64,000 nucleotides of DNA. It comes from Hydrogenophaga borbori (lineage in GTDB: Bacteria; Pseudomonadota; Gammaproteobacteria; Burkholderiales; Burkholderiaceae_C). Below are positions 1 through 8,910 of this stretch, in pieces (positions within the stretch are counted from its first letter, which is position 1; the number at the start of each line of letters is the position of its first letter). The position numbers were made by a program, and so were the translations under genes. The notes under the pieces are model-generated. The model had not been told where the DNA came from. It did not search any database and worked only from the letters and a program-made list of their open reading frames with translations. The stretch lies in NCBI RefSeq assembly GCF_003417535.1, contig NZ_QVLS01000017.1, positions 19,994-83,993 on the forward strand, given 5' to 3'.

Positions 1-1
1 C

Positions 2-571
2 GAGGAGATGAAGCGCCGCCACGACGTGCTGCTCGCGCACGGCGCGACCTGCCTGATGGCCAGCATCAACTCCGTGGGCCTGGCGGGCATGATCGAATTG
101 GCGAAGTTCTCGCAGCTGCCCATCCACGCGCACCGCAACGGCTGGGGCTACCTGTCGCGCCACCCGCTGCTGGGCTGGTCGTTCACCGCGTGGAGCAAGA
201 TCTGGCGCCTGGCCGGCGCCGACCACATGCACGTCAACGGCCTGGCCAACAAGTTCTCCGAGCCCGACGACAGCGTGATCGCGTCGGCGCGCGCCTGCCT
301 CGAACCGCTGTTCGCGGACAAGCCCTGCACCGTGATGCCCGTGTTCTCCTCGGGCCAGGGCGTCACGCAGGTGCCGGGCACCTACGCGGCCGTCAACACC
401 ACCGACCTGATCGTCACCGCTGGCGGCGGCATCCTGGCCCACCCGCAAGGCCCGGGCGCCGGCGTGAGCGCCCTGCGCGAAGCCTGGGACGCGGCGCTGC
501 AGGGCGTGCCGCAGGCCGACTACGCGCGCACCCACCCGGCGCTGCAATCGGCGATGGAGGCCGCTGCGTGA
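2..571 (+). CDS. RuBisCO-like protein (form IV type), C-terminal part
   Basis: The gene enters from the left edge, so only the last 190 codons are visible. The protein shows the end of a RuBisCO-type barrel: a HAHRNGWG segment where RuBisCO has its H-R loop, and a TAGGGILAHPQGPGAG segment matching the phosphate-binding GGGTLGHP region of RuBisCO. It overlaps the downstream DUF1537 kinase by 4 bp (GTGA). In the D-apiose/isoapionate pathway, a RuBisCO-like protein (OiaX, 3-oxo-isoapionate-4-phosphate decarboxylase) works with a DUF1537 kinase (OiaK), and this pair fits that arrangement. The exact substrate is inferred from gene pairing only; other RuBisCO-like sugar-acid enzymes remain possible. 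Confidence 0.75.
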   Translation, partial: EEMKRRHDVLLAHGATCLMASINSVGLAGMIELAKFSQLPIHAHRNGWGYLSRHPLLGWSFTAWSKIWRLAGADHMHVNGLANKFSEPDDSVIASARACLEPLFADKPCTVMPVFSSGQGVTQVPGTYAAVNTTDLIVTAGGGILAHPQGPGAGVSALREAWDAALQGVPQADYARTHPALQSAMEAAA

Positions 572-1932
572 GCGGCGCCCGTCCGCTCCCCCCGGGGCCG
601 CTGATCGCCTTCTATGGCGACGACTTCACGGGCTCGTCGGCGGCCATGGAGGTGCTGGCCTTCGCCGGGCTCGAGACCATCCTGTTCCTCGCGCCGCCCA
701 CGCCCGAGCGCCTGGCCCGTTTCGCGCACTACCGCGCCATCGGCGTGGCGGGCGTGGCGCGCTCGCGACCGCCCGAGTGGATGGAGCAGCACCTGCCCGC
801 GGTCTTCGAGCAGCTCGCCGGCATCGGCGCGCCCGTCGTCCACTACAAGGTGTGCTCGACCTTCGACTCGGCGCCCCACATCGGCAACATCGGCCGCGCG
901 GCCGAGATCGCCCGGCGGCGCTTCGCGGGGTGGATCCCGCTCGTGGTGTCGGACCCCGGCATGGGCCGTTTCCAGGCCTTCGGCAACCTGTTCGCGCACG
1001 CCAACGGCGTGGGCTACCGGCTCGACCGCCACCCCACCATGGCGGCCCACCCCACCACGCCCATGCACGAGGCCGACCTGGGCCGCCACCTGGCCGCGCA
1101 GACCGATCTGCGCGTGGGCCTGGTGGATTTCGCCAGCATGAAACGCGGCCGGGCCGATGCGCTGCTGGCGCAGGAGATCGAACGCGGCGCGGCCATCGTC
1201 TCGGTGGACGTGCTGGACCCGGAAACCCTGCGCGAGGCCGGTCGTCTGATCTGGGAACGGGGCGCGGCGCCGCAGTTTGTCCTGGGCTCGCAAGGCGTCG
1301 AGCAGGCGCTGGTGGCGCACTGGCGCGCGGCCGGGCTGATGCCGTCCGCCTCCGCCAGCGCCGGCTGCGCCCGCGCGGAGCGCCTCGCGGCCGTGTCGGG
1401 CTCGGTGTCGCCGATCACGGCGGCGCAGATCGAGCACGCCTGCGCGCGGGGCTTCGAGCCCATCGTGCTGGACGCGCGGCTGGCGGTCCACGAGGACCTG
1501 CTGGCCGCCGAGGTGCGGCGCGTGAGCGCGCTCGGCCGCGAGGCCATCGCGCGGGGTCGCGACCCGCTGGTCTTCACCGCCACCGGCCCCGACGATCCGC
1601 GCGTGGCCGCGTTCCGCGACGCCGTGCGGGCCAGCGGCACGCCGATCGCCACCGTCAACGACCGGCTCGGTGCCGCCCTCGGCGACGTCCTCAACGCCCT
1701 GGTGCGCCAGTGCGGCCTGCGGCGCGCCGTCATCTCCGGCGGCGACACCTCCAGCCACGCGGCCTCGCGCCTGGGCATCGACGCGCTGACCGCCATCGCG
1801 CCGCTGTCGCCGGGCGTGCCGCTGTGCCGCGCCCATTCGACCGACCCCGCCATCGACGGCCTGGAGATCGCCCTCAAGGGCGGCCAGACCGGCGCCCCCG
1901 ACTTTTTCACGGCGGTCAGAGACCCACACTGA
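568..1932 (+). CDS. DUF1537 four-carbon-acid-sugar kinase family (OiaK-like)
   Basis: 454 residues from a GTG that overlaps the stop of the RuBisCO-like gene. The N-terminal IAFYGDDFTGSSAA is the family's GDDxTG substrate-domain signature. The C-terminal nucleotide-binding half shows AVISGGDTSSHAASRLGI and ALKGGQTGAPDFF, both typical of DUF1537 kinases. Members phosphorylate branched or four-carbon sugar acids (OtnK, DtnK, OiaK). Coupling to a RuBisCO-like gene favours 3-oxo-isoapionate kinase, supplying a 4-phosphate for decarboxylation by the partner. Length and motifs look intact. The family assignment is firm and the substrate is an inference. Confidence 0.82.
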   Translation: MSGARPLPPGPLIAFYGDDFTGSSAAMEVLAFAGLETILFLAPPTPERLARFAHYRAIGVAGVARSRPPEWMEQHLPAVFEQLAGIGAPVVHYKVCSTFDSAPHIGNIGRAAEIARRRFAGWIPLVVSDPGMGRFQAFGNLFAHANGVGYRLDRHPTMAAHPTTPMHEADLGRHLAAQTDLRVGLVDFASMKRGRADALLAQEIERGAAIVSVDVLDPETLREAGRLIWERGAAPQFVLGSQGVEQALVAHWRAAGLMPSASASAGCARAERLAAVSGSVSPITAAQIEHACARGFEPIVLDARLAVHEDLLAAEVRRVSALGREAIARGRDPLVFTATGPDDPRVAAFRDAVRASGTPIATVNDRLGAALGDVLNALVRQCGLRRAVISGGDTSSHAASRLGIDALTAIAPLSPGVPLCRAHSTDPAIDGLEIALKGGQTGAPDFFTAVRDPH

Positions 1933-1966
1933 ACCGCCGCACGCCCTCACCACCACAGGACCCTTC

Positions 1967-2758
1967 ATGAGACTGCAAGCAAAGATCGCCCTCATCACCG
2001 GCGGTGCCCGCGGCATCGGCTTCGCCATCGCCACGGCCCTCGCGCGCCAGGGCGCCGTCATCGCCATCGCCGACATCAACCCCCAGGGCGCCAACGCGGC
2101 GGCCGCCAAACTGCGCGAGGCCGGCGCCCAGGCGCACGGCTTCGTGGTCGACGTGGCCGATCCGCGCTCGGTGGAGACGCTGCTCAAGGACGTCACCACC
2201 CAGCTCGGCCGGCTCGACATCCTCATCAACAACGCCGGCATCGGCGGCAACACCCCGTTCCTGGACATCACGCTGGAGAACTGGAACCGCACCATCGCCA
2301 TCAACCTCACCGGCGCCTTCATCGTGGCGCAGGCCTGCGCCCGGCGCATGGTGGCGCAGGGCCACGGCGGCAAGATCATCAACATCGCCTCGCTCTCGGG
2401 CCAGCGCGGCGGCAACGGCCGCGGCGCCTACGGCGCGGCCAAGGCCGGCCTGGAGCTGCTCACCAAGGTGATGGCGGTCGAGCTGTCGCCGCACGGCATC
2501 AACGTGAACAACATCGCGCCCGGCGCCATCGAGACCGAGATGGCCGCGACCGCACACGACGCCGCCACGCGCAGCGCCTACAACTACCTCGTGCCCATGG
2601 TGCGCTATGGCACGCCCGAGGAAATCGGCGACGCGGCCGTGTTCCTCTGCTCGGACGAAGCGCGCTACGTGCAGGGCCACACGCTCAACGTCGACGGCGG
2701 CTTCCGTGCCGCCGGCCTGATGTTCGGCGACCGCAAGGCGCCCCCAGTCTCGGCTTGA
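1967..2758 (+). CDS. short-chain dehydrogenase/reductase
   Basis: 263 residues, a classical SDR. The NAD(P) motif TGGARGIGFAIA lies near residue 10, NNAGIGG near 87, and the catalytic Tyr and Lys are in GAYGAAKAG, with Ser in IASLSGQ. The C-terminal VDGGFRAAG is usual for the family. An acidic residue after beta-2 (IADINPQ) suggests a preference for NAD over NADP. The gene follows the kinase by 34 bp on the same strand, so it may oxidise a polyol or sugar-acid intermediate of the same pathway (for example an apionate or isoapionate dehydrogenase step). The substrate cannot be read from sequence. Confidence 0.85.
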   Translation: MRLQAKIALITGGARGIGFAIATALARQGAVIAIADINPQGANAAAAKLREAGAQAHGFVVDVADPRSVETLLKDVTTQLGRLDILINNAGIGGNTPFLDITLENWNRTIAINLTGAFIVAQACARRMVAQGHGGKIINIASLSGQRGGNGRGAYGAAKAGLELLTKVMAVELSPHGINVNNIAPGAIETEMAATAHDAATRSAYNYLVPMVRYGTPEEIGDAAVFLCSDEARYVQGHTLNVDGGFRAAGLMFGDRKAPPVSA

Positions 2759-2795
2759 TCCCGCGCGCGCGGGCAACCCCATCGGAGGCACGACG

Positions 2796-3473
2796 GTGAC
2801 CCTGGACTTCACTCCCATCCTCGAACGATGGCCGATGCTGCTGGACGGTGCGCTGGTGACGCTGCAGCTGGCCGCCGCCGCCACCCTGCTGGGGTTCGTG
2901 ATCGGCACGCTCTGCGCCATCGGCCGCAATTCGAGCGTGCGCTGGCTGTCGGCGCTGTGCGCGGGCTACGTGGAAGGCATCCGCAATACCCCGTTCCTGG
3001 TGCAGATCTTCCTCGTCTTCTTCGGCCTGTCCTCGATCGGCATCACGATGAGCGCCTTCTCGGTGGCCATCATCGCGCTCACCATCAACGTGGGCGCGTA
3101 CACGGGCGAGATCATGCGCGCCGGCTTCAACTCGGTACATGCCGGCCAATGGGAAGCGGCCGAGTGCCTGGGCCTGTCGCGCGCCCAGGTGTACTGGCAC
3201 GTGGTGCTGCGCCCGGCCGTGGAGCGCGTCTACCCCTCGCTCACCAGCCAGTTCATCCTGCTGATGCTGGCCTCCTCCATCACCTCGCAGATCTCGGTGG
3301 CCGAGCTCACCGGCAACGCCAACTACATCCAGGGCGTCTCGTTCCGGCCAATGGAGACCTACATCACGATCGGCTTCATGTACTTCGGCCTGGCGCTGGT
3401 CATGCGGCTGGGGTTCTGGCTGCTCGGCCTGGTGATCTTTCCGCGCCGCCGCCGCCTCGGCACGCCGCTTTGA
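2796..3473 (+). CDS. polar amino acid-type ABC transporter permease 1
   Basis: 225 residues from a GTG preceded by a GGAGG Shine-Dalgarno. It has five or so membrane segments and the HisMQ-family signature for ATPase docking, GQWEAAECLGLSRAQVYWHVVLRP (residues about 111-134). The N-terminal half carries the usual YVEGIRNTPFLVQIF of family 3 amino-acid permeases. It sits directly before a second, non-identical permease and an ATPase, giving a heterodimeric importer. No periplasmic binding protein is visible here; it may lie left of the window. The solute is unknown, although position suggests it may be tied to the sugar-acid genes upstream. Confidence 0.85.
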   Translation: MTLDFTPILERWPMLLDGALVTLQLAAAATLLGFVIGTLCAIGRNSSVRWLSALCAGYVEGIRNTPFLVQIFLVFFGLSSIGITMSAFSVAIIALTINVGAYTGEIMRAGFNSVHAGQWEAAECLGLSRAQVYWHVVLRPAVERVYPSLTSQFILLMLASSITSQISVAELTGNANYIQGVSFRPMETYITIGFMYFGLALVMRLGFWLLGLVIFPRRRRLGTPL

Positions 3474-3487
3474 AGGGAGAGCGAACG

Positions 3488-4144
3488 ATGCCCACCTTTG
3501 GTCTTGTCCACGTTCAATTCCTGCTCCAGGGCGCCCTGTGGACGGTCGCGCTGTCGGCCTGCGCCTTCATCGGCGGTGGCCTGATGGGGCTGCTGATCGC
3601 GCTGTGCCGCGTCTCTCGCTTCGCCTGGCTGCGCGCCATCGCGGCGGCCTACATCCAGGTGGTCCAGGGCGTGCCGCTGCTGGTCATCATGTTCGCGGGC
3701 TACTTCGGCCTGCCGGCGCTGGGCCTGGCGGTGTCGCCGCTGATGGCGGCGACGCTGTCCATGACGATCTGGGTCGGCGCCTACCTCGGCGAGTTCTGGC
3801 GCGGCAGCATCCAGTCGGTGCCCAAGGCGCAGTGGGAGGCGGCCGAGTGCCTGGCGCTGAGCCGCACGCAGCGCATGTTCAAGGTGATCATTCCGCAGGC
3901 CATCCGCAACGCCACGCCGGGCACCGTCGGCTTCATGGTGCAGATCGTCAAGAACACCTCGCTGGCGTCGGCGGTGAGCTTCGTCGACCTGACGCGGGCG
4001 GGCCAGCTGATCAACAACTCCACCTTCCAGCCCTTCATCACCTTCGTGGTCGTGGCGCTGATCTACTTTCTGCTCTGCTATCCGCTGTCGGCCCTGAGCC
4101 GGCGGCTGGAGCAACGCATGGCGCGCGGCATGCGCAGCGCGTGA
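3488..4144 (+). CDS. polar amino acid-type ABC transporter permease 2
   Basis: 218 residues, start ATG 14 bp after the first permease. It is the same HisMQ family, with IQVVQGVPLLVIMFAGYF early and the EAA coupling loop AQWEAAECLALSRTQRMFKV in the middle, followed by IIPQAIRN. Four to five transmembrane helices are visible. It should pair with the preceding permease to form the membrane channel of one importer. The two permeases are alike in plan but clearly diverged, so this is not a recent duplication. Confidence 0.85.
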   Translation: MPTFGLVHVQFLLQGALWTVALSACAFIGGGLMGLLIALCRVSRFAWLRAIAAAYIQVVQGVPLLVIMFAGYFGLPALGLAVSPLMAATLSMTIWVGAYLGEFWRGSIQSVPKAQWEAAECLALSRTQRMFKVIIPQAIRNATPGTVGFMVQIVKNTSLASAVSFVDLTRAGQLINNSTFQPFITFVVVALIYFLLCYPLSALSRRLEQRMARGMRSA

Positions 4145-4167
4145 GCCTCTCCATGAAAGAAGACCTT

Positions 4168-4938
4168 ATGAATGACCTTGTCCCGACCGCCGCCGGCACC
4201 GCCGATTCCGCGAACGACATCGTGGTGCTGCGCGATGTGCACAAGAGCTTCGGCCAGATCGAAGTCCTCAAGGGCGTGAGCTTTCAGGTCAAGCGCGGCG
4301 AGGTCACGGTGCTCATCGGCAAGTCCGGCTCCGGCAAGAGCACCGCGCTGCGCTGCATCGACCGGCTCGAGAAGGTGAACCGCGGCCACATCCAGGTGTG
4401 CGGCCACGTGCTCACCGACCCCACGCTGGACCTGCGGCAGCTGCGCCTGGACGTGGGCATCGTGTTCCAGAGCTACAACCTGTTCCCGCACCTGACGATC
4501 GGCGAGAACATCATGCTCGCGCCGCGCAGCGTGAAAAAGCTGGGCAAGGCGCAGGCCATCGCGCTGGCCCAGCAGTGCCTGAGTCAGGTGGGCCTGTCGG
4601 AGAAGTTCGACGCCTACCCCGAGCAGCTGTCGGGCGGCCAGCAGCAGCGCGCGGCCATCGCCCGCTCGCTCGCGATGCAACCCAAGGTGATGCTGTTCGA
4701 TGAAGTGACCTCCGCGCTCGACCCGCAGCTCACCGGCGAGGTGCTGCGCGTCATCGAAGGCCTGGCGGACCAGGGCATGACCATGGTGATGGTCACGCAC
4801 GAGATGAACTTCGCCCGCAAGATCGCGGACCAGCTCGTCTTCATGCACCAGGGCAAGGTCTGGGAGGTGGGCCCGGCGGACGTGCTCGACCACCCCCAGA
4901 CCGAGGAGCTGCGGGACTTCCTGGGGCACGACCTCTGA
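4168..4938 (+). CDS. polar amino acid-type ABC transporter ATPase
   Basis: About 256 residues, with Walker A GKSGSGKST, Q-loop IVFQSYNLFPHL, signature LSGGQQQR, Walker B VMLFDEVTSALD and switch MVTHEMNF. This is the GlnQ/HisP class that energises polar amino-acid importers. The ATG at 4168 has AAAGAAG about 8 bases upstream; an in-frame ATG at 4153 is an alternative start adding five residues. It ends the three-gene transporter operon. All catalytic motifs are intact. Confidence 0.88.
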   Translation: MNDLVPTAAGTADSANDIVVLRDVHKSFGQIEVLKGVSFQVKRGEVTVLIGKSGSGKSTALRCIDRLEKVNRGHIQVCGHVLTDPTLDLRQLRLDVGIVFQSYNLFPHLTIGENIMLAPRSVKKLGKAQAIALAQQCLSQVGLSEKFDAYPEQLSGGQQQRAAIARSLAMQPKVMLFDEVTSALDPQLTGEVLRVIEGLADQGMTMVMVTHEMNFARKIADQLVFMHQGKVWEVGPADVLDHPQTEELRDFLGHDL

Positions 4939-4970
4939 GCCGGCGGCGTTCGCCCGCGTCCCTGGACGCG

Positions 4971-5513
4971 GTGGCCGACGCGGTCCGCCGCGGTGGCGTG
5001 GTCGCCTACCCCACCGAAGCGGTGTTCGGCCTGGGCTGCGACCCCTTCAACGCGGCGGCGGTGCAGCGCATCTACCGGCTCAAGCGACGCCCCACCACGC
5101 AGGGCTTCCTGCTCATCGCCGCGAGCGAGGCGCAGCTCGACCCCTTCGTGGACTGGGCGCGGCTGGCCCCCGAGGCGCTGGCCGAGGTGCGCGCCAGCTG
5201 GCCCGGCCCCCACACCTGGGTGCTGCCGCGCGCGGCGAGCGCGCCCGCGGTGGTGGCGGGTGCGCACCAGGGCATCGCGGTGCGCGTCACCGCCCATGGC
5301 CCGGCGGCCGGGCTGTGCCGGGCCGCCGGCGGCGCGCTGGTGTCCACCAGCGCGAACCGGCACGGCCAGCCCGCGGCCCGCAGCGTGGCCGAGCTGTGGC
5401 AACAGTTCGCCGGCGCGGACCTCGACGCCCTTCTCGACCTCCCCCTGGGTGGCCTCGAGCGGCCCACCCCGATCCGCGACGCCCTGAGCGGACGCAGCCT
5501 GCGCGGCGCCTAG
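4971..5513 (+). CDS. YrdC/Sua5 domain protein (threonylcarbamoyl-AMP synthase type)
   Basis: About 180 residues from a GTG. The frame is open upstream to 4938 but has no better start codon. Sequence features of the YrdC fold are GGVVAYPTEAVFGLGCDP at the N-terminus, IYRLKRRPTTQGFLL for nucleotide and threonine binding, and VSTSANRHGQPAARS late in the protein. TsaC makes threonylcarbamoyl-AMP from threonine, bicarbonate and ATP for the t6A modification of ANN-decoding tRNAs. The short single-domain form without the Sua5 extension matches TsaC rather than Sua5. A paralogue without tRNA function (YciO type) is less likely but not excluded. Confidence 0.75.
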   Translation: MADAVRRGGVVAYPTEAVFGLGCDPFNAAAVQRIYRLKRRPTTQGFLLIAASEAQLDPFVDWARLAPEALAEVRASWPGPHTWVLPRAASAPAVVAGAHQGIAVRVTAHGPAAGLCRAAGGALVSTSANRHGQPAARSVAELWQQFAGADLDALLDLPLGGLERPTPIRDALSGRSLRGA

Positions 5514-5531
5514 CGCCAGCGGCCCGCCGCC

Positions 5532-6314
5532 TTGGCGCTGCTCGGCCATCCGGCCCCGCGCCCGGGTAGAGGACAATGCGGGGCGCTCGCGCCCCCATTC
5601 ATCCGCCTGTTGACCCCCGCGCCCCCGAAGGCGCCACCGACCGTTTTGCGCAGCCGATCCCACCGCTCCGCCCTGGTGCGCCAGCTCGCCGGGTACCTGC
5701 CCGCGCCGGCCGAGGCCCCCCGGCGGGACCTTGCCGAGCGCCTGGCCGAATGGCTGGACGTGCGCGACGCCATCGCCTTGCACGCCACCCACCAGGCCTT
5801 GCCGTCGGCGGCTGCACCACGGCAGCCGACCGGCCGGTCCCACGCCGCCCAGCTGCGGGCCGGGCTGCAGGGCCTGCGCGCCACGCTGGAGCAGGGCATC
5901 GCCACGCCGCCCCGGCAGCCGATCGGCGCGGACGACAGCCACTTCGGCGCCATCCACCAGCGCTGCCTCGACCAGCAGCGCCGCATGGACACCGCCATCG
6001 GCGCCTTTCGCGCCCACGTTCGCCAGGCGCTGGCCGCCACCTCGCCCCGGCTGGCGCAGCTGGCCGCGCTGGACGCCACCCTGGACCAGCTGATCGGCGG
6101 GCGCGAGCAGCGGCTGCTGTCCGGCGTGCCCGCCTTCCTCAAGGCGCGCTTCGAGCAGCTGCGCCAGACCCCGTCCGACGCCTGGCCCGAGGTGTTCGAG
6201 CAGGAGCTGCGGCAGGCCCTGCTCGCCGAACTCGATCTGCGCCTGCAGCCGGTGACCGGCATGATCGAAGCGCTGGGCCCGTCCCATGCTTCCCCCTCCA
6301 TCGACACCCCGTGA
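5532..6314 (+). CDS. DUF3348 family protein, first gene of a stator-like cluster
   Basis: Up to 260 residues if the TTG at 5532 is used. In-frame TTG codons at 5610 and 5646 are credible shorter starts and no ATG is available, so the start is uncertain. The body is helical (LVRQLAGYLPAPAEAPRRDLAERLAEWLDVRDAIALH, given here only by its ends: LVRQL near residue 48 to DAIALH near 83) and no catalytic motif is seen. Its stop overlaps the GTG of the DUF802 gene by 4 bp, so the two are translationally coupled. Such genes accompany DUF802, OmpA and DUF2894 genes in Burkholderiales. The role is unknown; a cytoplasmic partner of the membrane motor is a guess from context. Confidence 0.7.
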   Translation: MALLGHPAPRPGRGQCGALAPPFIRLLTPAPPKAPPTVLRSRSHRSALVRQLAGYLPAPAEAPRRDLAERLAEWLDVRDAIALHATHQALPSAAAPRQPTGRSHAAQLRAGLQGLRATLEQGIATPPRQPIGADDSHFGAIHQRCLDQQRRMDTAIGAFRAHVRQALAATSPRLAQLAALDATLDQLIGGREQRLLSGVPAFLKARFEQLRQTPSDAWPEVFEQELRQALLAELDLRLQPVTGMIEALGPSHASPSIDTP

Positions 6315-8245
6315 ACCGCCTTTCCGTGAACCGACTGTTCTTCGTCTCCGCCTTCGTCCTTGGCCTGCTGTCCGTCGTCTGGATCGGCGCGGGCTTCGTG
6401 GGGTCCAGCGGCCTGGCCCTGGCCATGACCGCGCTCATCGGCGGCGTGTACCTCATGGGCGCGCAGGAGATCCGGCGCTACCGGCAGGCCAGCGCGGCGC
6501 TGTCCCAGGCGCTGGCCCAGGTGCCCCAGCCCCTGGCCGCGCTCGAGGACTGGCTGGCCAGCGTGCCGCCCCCCCTGCGCGACGCGGTGCGCCAGCGCAT
6601 CGAAAGCGAGCGCGGCGCCCTGCCCGGCCTGGCGCTCACGCCCTACCTCATCGGCCTGCTGGTGATGCTGGGCATGCTCGGCACCTTCCTCGGCATGGTC
6701 CTCACCTTCAAGGGCGTGGTGTTCACGCTCGAGGGCTCGGCCGACCTGCAGGCCATCCGCTCGGCGCTGGCCGCGCCCATCAAGGGCCTGGGCCTGGCCT
6801 TCGGCACCTCGGTGGTGGGCGTGGCCACCTCGGCCATGCTGGGCCTGATGTCGGCCATCGCCCGGCGCGAGCGCGCCGAGGCGGCGCGCCAGCTCGACGC
6901 GCGCGTGGCCACGGTGTTCCGCCCGTTCTCGCTCGCGCACCAGCGCCAGGCCACGGTCGACGCCCTGCAGCAGCAGGCCAGCGCCCTGCCCGCGGTGGCG
7001 GACCGGCTGCAGGTGCTCATGGAGCGGATCGAGCAGCGCAGCCAGCAGCTCGACGAGCAGCTGCTGGCGCGGCAGGCCCAGTTCCTGTCGGCGTCGGGCG
7101 ACGCCTATGGCGGGCTGGCCCGCTCGGTGGAGCAATCGCTGCAGCACAGCCTGGACGCCAGCGCGCGGGCCGCGGGCGAAGGCCTGCAGGCTGCGGTGGA
7201 CAAGGCCATGAATGCCCTCACCCAGGAAGCCACGCGGCAACACGAGCGCGTCGACGCCCTGGTGCGCACGCAGCTGCAGGGCCTGGACCAGGCGCTGGTC
7301 GCCTTCACCACCACCTTCGAGCAGCGCAGTGGCGCCCTGCTCGCCCAGGTGCAGGACACGCTGGGCCGCTCGCAGGCCGAGCACAGCGCGGCAGAACGCG
7401 AGCGCCAGGCCGCCTGGGCCGCCGCCCTGCAGGACACGGCCGCGGCCCTGCAGGACGAATGGCGCCGGCTCGGGGCGCAGACCCTGGCGCAGCAGCAGGC
7501 CGTGGCGCAGACCCTGCAGGACACGGCGACCCGCTGGCGCGAGGAACTCGCCGGCCTGCGCGGCGAAGAGGCGGCGCGCGGCGAGGCCGCCGTGCAGCGG
7601 CTGGGCGAACTGCAGGCCTCGCTGAACCAGCAGCTGTCCACGCAACTCGCCAGCCTGGCCCTCGCGCTCGAAGCCCCCATGGCGCGCCTGATCGAGACGG
7701 CCGCCGAAGCGCCCCGGGCCGCCGCCGAGGTGATCGCGCGGCTGCGCCAGGACATGAGCCAGCTCACCGAGCGCGACAACAGCGCCCTGCAGGAGCGCGC
7801 CACGCTGATGCAGCACATCGACGCCCTCCTGCAGTCCGTTCAGCAGGCCACCGCCGAGCAGCGCGCGGCCATCGAATCGCTGGTCGGCTCGGCCGGCGCC
7901 GTGCTCGACCGGGTGGGCCGCCAGTTCGCCGACACCGTAGGCGCGCAGGCCGTGCGCGCCGACGAAGTGGCCGCGCAGGTCGGCGCCAGCGCCATCGAAC
8001 TGGCCAGCCTGGGCGAGGCCTTCAACCACGGCGTGGCGCTGTTCAGCCGCTCGCAGGAGGCGCTCATCGACAGCCTGCAGCGCGTCGAAGGCGCCGTCAC
8101 GCAATCGGTCGCGCGCAGCGACGAACAGCTCGCCTACTACGTGGCCCAGGCCCGAGAGGTGATCGACCTCAGCATCAGCTCGCAGCAGGGCATCGTGGAA
8201 GACCTGCGCCGCCTGCGCGCGCCGCCCGGGGGGACGGCCGCATGA
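6311..8245 (+). CDS. DUF802 protein with MotA/TolQ/ExbB-like membrane core and long coiled tail
   Basis: 644 residues from a GTG overlapping the previous stop. Likely membrane helices are at 9-29, 34-50, 112-132 and 159-182. The last two read LGMLGTFLGMVLTF and GLAFGTSVVGVATSAMLGL, the pattern of the proton-channel helices of MotA/TolQ/ExbB (GxxGTxxG and AFxTSxxG). Residues about 190-644 form a Gln/Ala-rich, mostly helical cytoplasmic tail with many heptad-like stretches. This plan (stator helices plus long tail, next to a MotB-like gene) is that of ZorA in Zorya, although no ZorCDE genes follow. Likely role: an inner-membrane ion-driven stator subunit. Its function is unreported to my knowledge. 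Confidence 0.75.
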   Translation: MNRLSVNRLFFVSAFVLGLLSVVWIGAGFVGSSGLALAMTALIGGVYLMGAQEIRRYRQASAALSQALAQVPQPLAALEDWLASVPPPLRDAVRQRIESERGALPGLALTPYLIGLLVMLGMLGTFLGMVLTFKGVVFTLEGSADLQAIRSALAAPIKGLGLAFGTSVVGVATSAMLGLMSAIARRERAEAARQLDARVATVFRPFSLAHQRQATVDALQQQASALPAVADRLQVLMERIEQRSQQLDEQLLARQAQFLSASGDAYGGLARSVEQSLQHSLDASARAAGEGLQAAVDKAMNALTQEATRQHERVDALVRTQLQGLDQALVAFTTTFEQRSGALLAQVQDTLGRSQAEHSAAERERQAAWAAALQDTAAALQDEWRRLGAQTLAQQQAVAQTLQDTATRWREELAGLRGEEAARGEAAVQRLGELQASLNQQLSTQLASLALALEAPMARLIETAAEAPRAAAEVIARLRQDMSQLTERDNSALQERATLMQHIDALLQSVQQATAEQRAAIESLVGSAGAVLDRVGRQFADTVGAQAVRADEVAAQVGASAIELASLGEAFNHGVALFSRSQEALIDSLQRVEGAVTQSVARSDEQLAYYVAQAREVIDLSISSQQGIVEDLRRLRAPPGGTAA

Positions 8246-8910
8246 TGGCCGGCCTGGACGAACGCCCCGACGACACCGAGGGCGGCGGGCACGGCGCGCC
8301 GGTGTGGGCGGTGTTCGGCGACCTGATGTCCGGCCTCGTGGGCGCCTTTGTGCTCATCCTCGTCGGCGTGCTCGTGGTGCAGATGGACCTGGTGAACAGC
8401 CTGCAGGCCGAGGTGCGCAAGCGCGAACAGGAGGAGCAGCGCCGCATGGCCCTGGAGAAGGCCCTGGCCATTCCGCTGCAGAACGGCCGCGTGACCCTGG
8501 ACAACGGCCGCATCGGCATCAGCGGCAGCGTGCTGTTCGCGCTCAACTCCGACGAACTGCGGCCCGAGGGACGGCAGATCCTGCAAAGCCTGGTGCCGCC
8601 GCTGCAGGTCTACCTGGGCGAGCGCGACGAGATGCTGATGGTCAGCGGCTTCACCGACGACCGGCCGGTGCAGTCGGGCAACCAGCGCTTCGCCGACAAC
8701 CTGGAGCTCTCGGCGCAGCGCGCGCTCACGGTCACGCGCGCCCTCATCCAGGAAGGCATGCCGCCGCAGCGCGTGTTCAGCGCCGCCTTCGGCGCCGAAC
8801 AACCCGTGGCCTCCAACGCCGACGAGAAGGGCCGCGCGCTCAACCGCCGCGTGGAAATGGCGCCGGTGCCCAAGGCCGGCCATGGCGCCCGGGGGGCCCA
8901 GCGTGACTGA
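8242..8910 (+). CDS. MotB/OmpA-like protein, stator partner
   Basis: 222 residues; the ATG overlaps the DUF802 stop (ATGA). One membrane helix covers residues 22-47 (VWAVFGDLMSGLVGAFVLIL) and contains a buried Asp27 in the position of the proton-binding Asp of MotB. A helical linker follows (about 48-85). The C-terminal OmpA peptidoglycan-binding fold has SGFTDDRPV and NLELSAQRA, the latter matching the family NxxLSxxRA motif. It should anchor the complex to the cell wall while its helix sits inside the DUF802 pentamer. This is the ZorB/MotB role by analogy. All key positions look intact. Confidence 0.82.
   Translation: MMAGLDERPDDTEGGGHGAPVWAVFGDLMSGLVGAFVLILVGVLVVQMDLVNSLQAEVRKREQEEQRRMALEKALAIPLQNGRVTLDNGRIGISGSVLFALNSDELRPEGRQILQSLVPPLQVYLGERDEMLMVSGFTDDRPVQSGNQRFADNLELSAQRALTVTRALIQEGMPPQRVFSAAFGAEQPVASNADEKGRALNRRVEMAPVPKAGHGARGAQRD

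Noticed and set aside
520..2415. Long minus-strand open frame opposite the DUF1537 and SDR genes
   Set aside because: High-GC antisense artefact; composition is Arg/Gly/His-rich without motifs, while the plus strand has clear families.
5510..8104. 864-codon minus-strand open frame opposite the DUF3348/DUF802 genes
   Set aside because: Mirror of the third-position GC bias of the real genes; low-complexity Gly/Gln/Arg sequence.
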